NCBI GenBank assembly: GCA_958425285.1
Contig: CATZVV010000150.1
Span: 1-5,301, forward strand
From: an uncultured Lachnoclostridium sp.
Lineage (GTDB): Bacteria; Bacillota; Clostridia; Lachnospirales; Lachnospiraceae
Direction: 5' to 3'
Length of the DNA stretch: 5,301 nucleotides
Shown: positions 1-5,301 of the stretch, piece by piece
Layout: every line of letters starts with the position of its first letter
Position numbering within the stretch: the first letter of the stretch is position 1
The notes under the pieces: model-generated
Database searches by the model: none
What the model was told of the DNA's origin: nothing
The model's input: only the letters and a program-made list of their open reading frames with translations
Made by a program: the position numbers and the translations under genes

Positions 1-393
1 AATCTGATCTGTCGTCTCCTGCATCATCTGCCCATCTTTATACTTCACCTCTATCTGTGGAGTTTTAACATGGGCTGACATATCATTATCCTCACTGACA
101 AAGGAACGAAATGTAACAACTTTTGCAATTTTTCCAATAACAGGAATCTCCCCCATTGCTTGTGACATAGATGGATTTACATTGCTTAAAAGGGTAATAA
201 CGAACATGACAGCAATTGCTGTTGCTGTTATACGTGTAAATACAAAGCAAGCACGCTCTTTTTTTGCTTTCTTATCATATCGAGTGTCCTTTTTTGCCTG
301 CTCCATTGTCTTACATATATTCTGTTTCAGATATTCCGGAATTTTAATTGTGTCATAATCAGATTTTATTTCCTCAAGTCGGTTGTTGTTCAT
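1..393 (-). CDS. rsiV: RsiV-like anti-sigma factor, N-terminal 131 residues (cut by window edge)
   Basis: This membrane anti-sigma factor should hold the neighbouring ECF sigma factor inactive until an envelope signal triggers its proteolysis. The visible part has a charged cytoplasmic region (residues 1-49, with the IPEYLKQNICKTMEQAKK helix), one membrane helix (about 50-69) and the start of an extracellular domain. Just after the membrane comes NPSMSQAMGEIPVIGKIAKV followed by VTFR (residues 73-96), then a segment with AHVKTPQIEV. This pattern is typical of RsiV proteins, whose outer DUF4163/DUF3298 region binds lysozyme in Bacillus subtilis; that outer domain lies mostly outside the window. 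The ATG at 391-393 is preceded by AAGGAG (403-408) at 9 nt, inside the end of the sigma gene. The two genes overlap by 20 bp, which suggests translational coupling. A DUF4179-type anti-sigma factor is the main alternative. Lysozyme as ligand is inference. Confidence 0.
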   Translation of the reverse strand, partial: MNNNRLEEIKSDYDTIKIPEYLKQNICKTMEQAKKDTRYDKKAKKERACFVFTRITATAIAVMFVITLLSNVNPSMSQAMGEIPVIGKIAKVVTFRSFVSEDNDMSAHVKTPQIEVKYKDGQMMQETTDQI

Positions 394-877
394 AATCCTG
401 CTCTCCTTCCATTAACTCTACTTTTAATTTTTTCAAGCTTCGGTACAAAAGACTTTTTACCGTGCTTATGTTCAAATCCAGAATAGCAGCCACTTCATCT
501 AATTTTCTGTCCTCAAAAAATCGCAGCATGATTACTGTTTTTTCCTTTTCACTTAAAACATTTAAAGCCTCTAACGTATCAAAATCCTTGTACGTGTCCT
601 CTGCCCCGGTTTCAAAAATACTTTCAACCTGAATTTCTTTTTTTCCTTTTCTTATAAAATCCAAAGCAGTGTTTACTACAATTTTAAACGGCCATGTTTT
701 AATATAAGATTCTTTCTTTACCGTCTTGTAATTTCGGATTGCCTTGTATACACTTTCCTGTACAATATCCATTGCATCCGGCTCATTGTTTACATAGGTA
801 TATGCCATCCGATACATTGCCTCATATGAATGCAGCACTTCATTTTCAACTGCTTCCTGCATAAACTTTCCACGCAT
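374..877 (-). CDS. sigV: ECF RNA polymerase sigma factor, SigV-like
   Basis: This 167-residue protein has the two-domain layout and usual length of an extracytoplasmic-function sigma factor. Region 2 spans about residues 18-80, with the core-binding segment DAMDIVQESVYKAIRNYK and the -10-recognition part ending in WPFKIVVNTALDFIRKGKK. Region 4 spans about 105-155, with LSEKEKTVIMLRFFEDRKL leading into the helix-turn-helix (LDEVAAILDLNISTVKSLLY) that reads the -35 element. There is no extra C-terminal domain. The ATG at 875-877 has a consensus AAGGAGG (884-890) at 6 nt, clearly better than the internal Met at residue 6. It is followed with a 20-bp overlap by an RsiV-like anti-sigma gene, which assigns it to the SigV type (group ECF30). 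An ECF-type promoter directly upstream implies that the sigma factor activates its own operon. The exact SigV orthology is inferred from the partner and not proven from this sequence. Confidence 0.93.
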   Translation of the reverse strand: MRGKFMQEAVENEVLHSYEAMYRMAYTYVNNEPDAMDIVQESVYKAIRNYKTVKKESYIKTWPFKIVVNTALDFIRKGKKEIQVESIFETGAEDTYKDFDTLEALNVLSEKEKTVIMLRFFEDRKLDEVAAILDLNISTVKSLLYRSLKKLKVELMEGEQDYEQQPT

Positions 878-883
878 TTTTTT

Positions 884-890
884 CCTCCTT
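884..890 (-). promoter_or_regulatory. Ribosome binding site of the sigma factor gene
   Basis: The minus strand reads AAGGAGG, then six A residues, then the ATG at 877. It is a full match to the Shine-Dalgarno consensus at a good distance, and it decides the start in favour of position 877 over the Met at residue 6. Confidence 0.85.
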
Positions 891-910
891 TCATCGCTTT
901 CTATATATTA

Positions 911-937
911 GACGAAACAGAACAGAAAAAAGTTTCA
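911..937 (-). promoter_or_regulatory. ECF-type (probably autoregulated) promoter of the sigma/anti-sigma operon
   Basis: On the minus strand TGAAAC (937-932) is followed by a 17-nt spacer and CGTC (914-911), then TAAT. TGAAAC and CGTC are the classical -35 and -10 elements of ECF sigma factors in Firmicutes. The spacer begins with six T residues, a feature also known from Bacillus ECF promoters. Transcription would start around 903-905, leaving a leader of about 27 nt that contains the AAGGAGG site. The natural reading is that the encoded sigma factor drives its own operon. Confidence 0.8.
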
Positions 938-939
938 TT

Positions 940-972
940 AAAAAAGGTACAGAACATTTCTTCCTGTACCTT
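940..972 (-). terminator. Rho-independent terminator of the SEC-C protein gene
   Basis: On the minus strand AAGGTACAG (972-964) pairs perfectly with CTGTACCTT (952-944), with an 11-nt loop. The stem runs into a T stretch at 945-940. It lies 23 bp after the stop codon of the SEC-C gene. On the plus strand no T tract follows, so it works in one direction only. The T tract ends two bases before the -35 box of the sigma promoter. Confidence 0.85.
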
Positions 973-995
973 ATCCTAAATTTTCTATTTATTGA

Positions 996-1502
996 CTAGC
1001 GTCCGCAGCATTGTTTATATTTTTTTCCACTTCCGCACGGACATGGGTCATTTCTCCCCACTTTACGTGTCTCATTAATAATTGTACCGGATTTTTTCTG
1101 CGCCAGGTACAATTCCTTCCTTTTTTCTTTTGTAAGAATATCCTCCCACTGTGGGAGCTCATAAAGCCAGTCTGCCTTTGCCTCAACCATGTTGTAGTAA
1201 AGCTTTTCCGGAGCAAATTCCAAGTTAACTGTTGTTGTTTCTTCCATTTCCTCAATCGGATTTGGTTCTTTCAGACTATCATTGATTCCATCTAAAAATC
1301 CAACCATCATAGAAAGCTGTACATCATATTTTTTTGCCAGTTCCCCAACAGTTCCGGTTACAACTTCATCCGGTTTCGCAAGCAACTGCTCATAAATTCC
1401 TTTTTCCAAATTGAAATAGTTTGCCCAAAACATCTGCCCTTTCTGACCCTGGGACATTTCTTCACTATACGCATACTCGCGCCAATCCTGTAATAATGAC
1501 AT
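996..1502 (-). CDS. Small SEC-C motif protein of unknown function
   Basis: With the chosen start the protein has 168 residues. Its last 21 residues are a SEC-C motif: VGRNDPCPCGSGKKYKQCC, with Cys154, Cys156, Cys165 and Cys166 as the CxC...CC zinc ligands. The motif is best known from the C terminus of SecA, where it binds zinc and SecB or ribosomes, but it also occurs on many small unrelated proteins. The rest (about residues 1-125) is acidic and probably helical, with no signal peptide or membrane segment, so it should be cytoplasmic. Its function is not recognised. A GTG at 1547 would add 15 residues. I prefer the ATG at 1502 because AAAGGA lies 8 nt before it, while the predicted transcription start (about 1559) falls almost on the AGGA that would serve the GTG. 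The gene has its own promoter and terminator, so it is a single-gene unit. Confidence 0.85.
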   Translation of the reverse strand: MSLLQDWREYAYSEEMSQGQKGQMFWANYFNLEKGIYEQLLAKPDEVVTGTVGELAKKYDVQLSMMVGFLDGINDSLKEPNPIEEMEETTTVNLEFAPEKLYYNMVEAKADWLYELPQWEDILTKEKRKELYLAQKKSGTIINETRKVGRNDPCPCGSGKKYKQCCGR

Positions 1503-1565
1503 CTCGTTCGTCCTTTCTTCCTGCGAAAATATTAAATTTTCAGCCACATAATGTAGTCCTCTAAG

Positions 1566-1594
1566 AATATATCATACTTTTAAAAAATTTGCAA
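1566..1594 (-). promoter_or_regulatory. Housekeeping (sigma-A type) promoter of the SEC-C protein gene
   Basis: The minus strand has TTGCAA (1594-1589), a 17-nt spacer and TATATT (1571-1566). TGA sits directly before the -10 box, giving an extended -10. Predicted transcription start is near 1559, which leaves about 57 nt of leader before the ATG at 1502 and argues against the GTG at 1547. Confidence 0.7.
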
Positions 1595-1628
1595 AAGTTT
1601 TGTATAAACGAAAAATATTGGGTCATAC

Positions 1629-1634
1629 TATAAT
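1629..1634 (+). promoter_or_regulatory. Possible -10 box for a plus-strand small RNA
   Basis: A perfect TATAAT stands 85 bp before the orphan terminator. No good -35 hexamer is visible at 16-18 nt and there is no TG extension, so the promoter is uncertain. If used, transcription would start near 1641. It would be divergent from the SEC-C gene promoter. Confidence 0.35.
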
Positions 1635-1637
1635 CAA

Positions 1638-1759
1638 CAGGCAGAAAAACAAACAGAATCCCCCTCTGGTTTCTACCTGTTCACAAAGGAAAAGAGAAAT
1701 ACTTATCCTCCCCTTTAGTATCCCGTCACTGGCAAAAGCACCGGTGGCGGGGTATTTTT
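1638..1759 (+). ncRNA. Candidate small RNA with C-rich loops, ending at an orphan terminator
   Basis: No known RNA family was recognised. The stretch can fold into three elements. The first is a nested hairpin: CAGGCAGAAA (1638-1647) pairs with TTTCTACCTG (1670-1679) with one mismatch, and inside it CAGA/TCTG closes the loop ATCCCCC. The second is ATACT (1699-1703) pairing with AGTAT (1717-1721) around a loop containing TCCTCCCCTTT. The third is the terminator hairpin. C-rich loops complementary to Shine-Dalgarno sequences are typical of Firmicutes trans-acting small RNAs such as RsaE. No plus-strand gene lies upstream and the next gene has its own promoter. The second stem shares bases 1719-1721 with the terminator stem, so the two may compete at the base. 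An attenuator or leader for the downstream gene is the alternative. Confidence 0.45.
1719..1759 (+). terminator. Strong Rho-independent terminator without a visible upstream gene
   Basis: TATCCCGTCACTGG (1719-1732) pairs along its full 14 bp with CCGGTGGCGGGGTA (1741-1754) across an 8-nt loop, followed by TTTTT (1755-1759). Three pairs are G-U wobbles that form only in plus-strand RNA; on the minus strand they become A-C mismatches and no T tract follows. The direction is therefore clear, although all genes to the left are on the minus strand. Confidence 0.85.
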
Positions 1760-1780
1760 AATGTAAAAATCAGAACTCTT

Positions 1781-1942
1781 TTACTGAAATGACTCCATAT
1801 CTAAAGCCTCAACCAACCTCACATTCCCAAAAGATTTTACCGAGGCAAAAATAAAAAATTCATCATAAAAAACTATATCAGAATCACTGTAATAATTGCC
1901 GATTGTGGAAACTGCAACGACTATATATTTATTTTTCGAACA
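1781..1942 (-). other. Possible remnant of a coding region in the intergenic gap
   Basis: A minus-strand frame is open for 53 codons between a TAA at 1943-1945 and the stop TAA at 1781-1783. It has no usable start codon except an ATG near its end. The translation looks protein-like in composition, for example SDSDIVFYDEFFIFASV and GNVRLVEALDMESFQ, with few of the Lys/Asn/Ile runs expected from random AT-rich DNA. It could be the tail of a decayed gene. No family was recognised, and chance cannot be excluded. Confidence 0.25.
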
Positions 1943-1962
1943 TTACATGCTAAGATTATAAA

Positions 1963-1992
1963 TTGTCAACCATCATTTCTACATGTTATGAT
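1963..1992 (+). promoter_or_regulatory. Promoter of the GH95 glycosidase gene
   Basis: TTGTCA (1963-1968), an 18-nt spacer and TATGAT (1987-1992), with TG at 1984-1985 giving an extended -10. Transcription would start near 1999, leaving about 29 nt of leader with the AAAGGAG site. This makes the glycosidase gene independent of the terminator at 1719-1759. Confidence 0.7.
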
Positions 1993-1994
1993 GG
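1970..1994 (+). promoter_or_regulatory. Inverted repeat over the GH95 promoter, candidate operator
   Basis: CCATCAT (1970-1976) and ATGATGG (1988-1994) form a perfect 7-bp inverted repeat separated by 11 bp. The left arm starts just after the -35 box and the right arm covers the -10 box. A dimeric regulator bound here would block RNA polymerase, as expected for substrate-controlled sugar enzyme genes. The regulator is not in the window. Confidence 0.45.
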
Positions 1995-2014
1995 AATGAA
2001 TCCCTGAAAATTTG

Positions 2015-2021
2015 AAAGGAG
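2015..2021 (+). promoter_or_regulatory. Ribosome binding site of the GH95 gene
   Basis: AAAGGAG ends 6 nt before the ATG at 2028. The start is also supported by the signal peptide that follows directly. Confidence 0.8.
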
Positions 2022-2027
2022 AAGATA

Positions 2028-5000
2028 ATGAAAGGGAAAAAATGGTTAAAGCAAATTAATTGCAGACAAGTACTTAGCATCGTTTTAAGCACTTCACTGC
2101 TTATCACTGCTGCACCCCTTACTGGAAAAAAGGAACCCGTCCAGGTTCAGGCACAGGAAAATTCATCAAAAGCACAGCCCGCTTTACAAGCGGTATATGA
2201 TTTCCCTGCTGATAACTGGTCGGAAGAAGCCACCCAGCTTGGAAATGGCTTCTTAGGAGCCATGGTATTCGGCGGGGTTGGCCGTGACCGCATTCAAATT
2301 AACGAGCATACACTCTGGTCTGGCGGTCCGGGAATGGATTCTGATTATAACGGAGGTAATAACGATAATACGGCAGAACAAAATCATGCTGCACTAAAGG
2401 CAGTTCGTGAAGAATTGCAAGAAGTTATGACAGAATTCACAAATACAAAATCTGCATATTTTAATGACTTGGGAGAATTAATTACAAATAATTATCCAAG
2501 CCTGTCTTCTACTTTAAAGTCTAATGTTAATTCATTAAAGGGAAACAAAGATGCATTCGGTTCCTACCAGACACTTGGTGATATTGCTATTACTCAGACA
2601 AATACAGCTTATTCTGATTATAAACGTGTTCTGGATTTAGATAAGGCTACCGCAACTGTTACATATAATTGCAATGGAGTTAATTACAAAAAAGAGTACT
2701 GGATCAGTAACCCAAAAAATATTATGGCAATCCGAATTACTGCAGATGAGGATAATGCAATTTCCAATACATATACTGTTTCAAGTTCTCAGCCACATAA
2801 AACAATTTCAGCTGAAGACGGTGTAATTACTATGACTGGTCGTCCGGATGACCACACAGAAGACGGAGACTACTTGAAGTTCGCACAGCAGGTAAAAGTA
2901 ATACCGGAAGGCGGTACAATGACTACTTCCAGCAATTCGGTCACCGTCCAAAGTGCAAATTCCGTTACGGTATACATGACTGCCGGCACAAATTATCAGC
3001 AATGCATGGATGATAGTTTTGACTACTTCTCAGATGAGGATCCGCTGGATAAAGTAAAAGAACGAATTGCTGCCGCTGAAGAAACCGGATATGACACTTT
3101 ATATAAAGAGCATCTGGCAGATTATCAGGAATTATTTCATAGAGTGAAACTAAATCTGAACAATGTGAATCAGCCAGACAAAACAACCGACGAATTATTA
3201 AGCGGTTATAATGATACAAACTCCGCAGAAGAAGACCGTTATTTTGAAATGTTGTATTATCAATTTGGCCGTTACCTTCTCATCGCCTCGTCACGAGAAG
3301 GTTCTTTACCAGCCAATCTTCAGGGGATTTGGGCAGATGGATTAAGTCCTGCCTGGGATTCTGATTACCATACAAATATTAATATACAAATGAACTACTG
3401 GCTCGCAGAACAAACAAACTTAACGGAATGTCACGAACCATTGATTGATTACATTAACAGCCTGGTTCCTCGTGGTGCAATTACAGCTCAAACTTATCAT
3501 TATAATACAAACGATGAATCTAAACCAGTGCGTGGTTGGACAACCTACCATGAAAATAATATCTGGGGAAATACTGCTCCCGCCGTTTCTGATGCATTCT
3601 ATTTTCCGGCAGGTGCTGCCTGGATGTGTCAGGATATTTGGGAAAAGTACGCCTTCACACTGGACAAGGACTTTTTAAGCAAAAACTATGAAACTCTGCT
3701 TGGTGCTGCGTTATTCTGGCTCGATAACCTCGTAGAAGATGAACGCGACGGCACCTTGGTGTCAAGTCCTGCCTGGTCACCGGAACATGGTGAATATTCA
3801 CTTGGAACAACTGCTGACCAATCCATCATATGGGATGTATTTGAAAATACAATTCAGGCAAGTGAAGTACTGGGGCGTTCCAATGATTCAGAAATCCAGG
3901 AAATCAAAGCGACACAGGCTAAATTATCCGGTCCGCAGATTGGGTTGGGTGAACAATTCATGGAATGGAAGGATGAAATCACTCTGGATATTACCGGTGA
4001 TGGAGGACACCGTCATGTGAATCATCTATTTGGTCTGCATCCCGGCAAACAGATTGTTGCTGGCAGAAGCGAACAAGACGATGCCTATGTAGATGCCATG
4101 AAAAAAACACTTGACACCAGAGGTGACGGAGGAACTGGTTGGAGTAAAGCATGGAAAATCAACTTCTGGACACGCCTTCGTGATGGCGACAGAGCACACA
4201 AATTAGTTGAGGAAATCATCTCGGGTTCAACCTATAAAAATCTTTTTGATACACACCCACCATTTCAGATTGATGGTAACTTTGGAGCCACAGCAGGGAT
4301 GACTGAAATGTTGTTGCAAAGTCAAGGTGATTCCATTGACTTGATGGCAGCAATGCCAAAAGAATGGAGCGATGGAAATGTAACTGGTCTCCGTGCAAGA
4401 GGTAATGTAACAGTAGGAATGGAATGGGCCAATAGCAAATTAACATCGGCTACATTGACCGCTGGAACAGATTCTGACTTACAAGTTAAATATCATCATC
4501 TGGGGGTTAGTGATGCCAAAGTTGTGAATTCTCAAAATCAGGCTGTCGAATACAAGGTTGTCGATACGGATACACTCTCTATTAATGCAAAGAGCGGTGA
4601 AACTTATACTATTTTGTATAACACATCATATGAACCGGATGCTGCTTATAACGTTATTGATTTGATTAAGGCAATCGGGTCAGTAGAATTTTCAAAAACA
4701 TGTCTGGCAAAACTTGATGCGGCGCGCAATGCCTATGATTTATTGTCAGAGGAACAAAAGAAATTAGTTACAAACTATGAAAAACTTGTAAAAGCAGAAA
4801 ATGATTATGATAACCTTACAAAACAATTACTGCAAAATGGTGAATGTGAAAGTACAAATTACTGGGATATAAACGGTGATGGTACTTTAGGACTGGCCTA
4901 CAGTACTATATACGAAGGCAGCCATGCCATTAATATTTCCCAAAGAAATTCTGGGGATGATGCTCCTTCACAGGATATTACCGACAAGATAGTTGCTGGC

Positions 5001-5301
5001 GGGAAATATGAATTATCTGTAGCTCTGCTTTATAAAGCCGCCGACAATACAGACTTTACAAACCCACAGAAATTTACGATTAACCTGATTACACCAAATG
5101 GTAAATTAGAAATGCTGTCAGGCTCTCTGGAAGCTGATAGTTGGACAAAATTAGAAGGCACCTTTACATTGCCAAAAGATACTGATATTTCTTCTGCCAT
5201 TTTCACAATTGAAACCGAAAATGCACTTAAATTATTCTTCTTTGATGCTGTATCCATGATTCAGGTGGAGGATGAAGAGGCTAATAAAGAGGCAGCCGCA
5301 C
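2028..5301 (+). CDS. Secreted multimodular GH95 glycosidase, probable alpha-L-fucosidase (3' end outside window)
   Basis: GH95 enzymes are inverting glycosidases that mostly remove terminal alpha-1,2-linked L-fucose; some act on alpha-L-galactose. The visible 1091 residues begin with a signal peptide (basic start, hydrophobic 15-31, likely cleavage after VQVQA at 42). The N-terminal beta-sandwich starts near 57, with LGNGFLGAMVFGG (from 71) and NEHTLWSGGPG (from 92). The (alpha/alpha)6 catalytic part contains NINIQMNYW (Asn450 and Asn452), SPAWSPEHG (Glu586), HRHVNHLFGLHPG (from 661), GDGGTGWSKAW (from 699) and HPPFQIDGNFG (Asp749). These fit the Asn/Asn, Glu and Asp catalytic residues known from Bifidobacterium AfcA. 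After the C-terminal beta domain comes a helical module (about 875-930, IKAIGSVEF to AENDYDNL), then a CBM4/9/22-like sandwich (about 936-1079). The chain continues past the window, probably to further modules or a wall anchor. AAAGGAG (2015-2021) supports the ATG. Exact sugar specificity cannot be read. Confidence 0.93.
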   Translation, partial: MKGKKWLKQINCRQVLSIVLSTSLLITAAPLTGKKEPVQVQAQENSSKAQPALQAVYDFPADNWSEEATQLGNGFLGAMVFGGVGRDRIQINEHTLWSGGPGMDSDYNGGNNDNTAEQNHAALKAVREELQEVMTEFTNTKSAYFNDLGELITNNYPSLSSTLKSNVNSLKGNKDAFGSYQTLGDIAITQTNTAYSDYKRVLDLDKATATVTYNCNGVNYKKEYWISNPKNIMAIRITADEDNAISNTYTVSSSQPHKTISAEDGVITMTGRPDDHTEDGDYLKFAQQVKVIPEGGTMTTSSNSVTVQSANSVTVYMTAGTNYQQCMDDSFDYFSDEDPLDKVKERIAAAEETGYDTLYKEHLADYQELFHRVKLNLNNVNQPDKTTDELLSGYNDTNSAEEDRYFEMLYYQFGRYLLIASSREGSLPANLQGIWADGLSPAWDSDYHTNINIQMNYWLAEQTNLTECHEPLIDYINSLVPRGAITAQTYHYNTNDESKPVRGWTTYHENNIWGNTAPAVSDAFYFPAGAAWMCQDIWEKYAFTLDKDFLSKNYETLLGAALFWLDNLVEDERDGTLVSSPAWSPEHGEYSLGTTADQSIIWDVFENTIQASEVLGRSNDSEIQEIKATQAKLSGPQIGLGEQFMEWKDEITLDITGDGGHRHVNHLFGLHPGKQIVAGRSEQDDAYVDAMKKTLDTRGDGGTGWSKAWKINFWTRLRDGDRAHKLVEEIISGSTYKNLFDTHPPFQIDGNFGATAGMTEMLLQSQGDSIDLMAAMPKEWSDGNVTGLRARGNVTVGMEWANSKLTSATLTAGTDSDLQVKYHHLGVSDAKVVNSQNQAVEYKVVDTDTLSINAKSGETYTILYNTSYEPDAAYNVIDLIKAIGSVEFSKTCLAKLDAARNAYDLLSEEQKKLVTNYEKLVKAENDYDNLTKQLLQNGECESTNYWDINGDGTLGLAYSTIYEGSHAINISQRNSGDDAPSQDITDKIVAGGKYELSVALLYKAADNTDFTNPQKFTINLITPNGKLEMLSGSLEADSWTKLEGTFTLPKDTDISSAIFTIETENALKLFFFDAVSMIQVEDEEANKEAAA

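Overview
The window looks like chromosome from a low-GC, gut-type Clostridia species, most likely a Lachnospiraceae. This is an inference from AT-rich DNA, strong AAGGAGG-type ribosome binding sites, a RsiV/SigV-like pair, and a large secreted carbohydrate enzyme with a helical spacer module typical of Lachnospiraceae surface proteins. No mobile element, tRNA, rRNA or CRISPR array was seen.

Left part (1-995, minus strand): an ECF sigma factor gene (374-877) overlaps by 20 bp the start of its membrane anti-sigma factor (393 down to the window edge, partial). The anti-sigma matches the RsiV type (short cytoplasmic part, one membrane helix, then the IPVIGKIAKVVTFR segment). The pair has its own ECF-type promoter (TGAAAC, 17 nt, CGTC), so autoregulation is likely. 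In Bacillus and Enterococcus this family senses lysozyme; that role here is inferred.

Middle (996-2027): a minus-strand gene for a small SEC-C zinc-motif protein has a good housekeeping promoter upstream and a terminator hairpin that abuts the -35 element of the sigma gene. Between its promoter and the next gene lies about 450 bp without an obvious gene. This stretch holds a strong plus-strand Rho-independent terminator (1719-1759) that ends no visible gene. It is preceded by two small hairpins with C-rich loops and a TATAAT box, so a small RNA of about 120 nt is the best explanation. After it comes a possible minus-strand coding remnant (1781-1942), then a well-formed plus-strand promoter with a 7-bp inverted repeat over its -10 box.

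Right part (2028-5301, plus strand): one very long open frame, cut by the window end, encodes a secreted multimodular GH95 glycosidase (probable alpha-L-fucosidase). It has a signal peptide, a complete GH95 catalytic unit with the expected Asn/Asn, Glu and Asp residues, a helical spacer module and a CBM4/9/22-like carbohydrate-binding module.

The genes do not form one pathway. The plausible common theme is life at a host mucosal surface: envelope stress sensing on one side and host or plant glycan degradation on the other.
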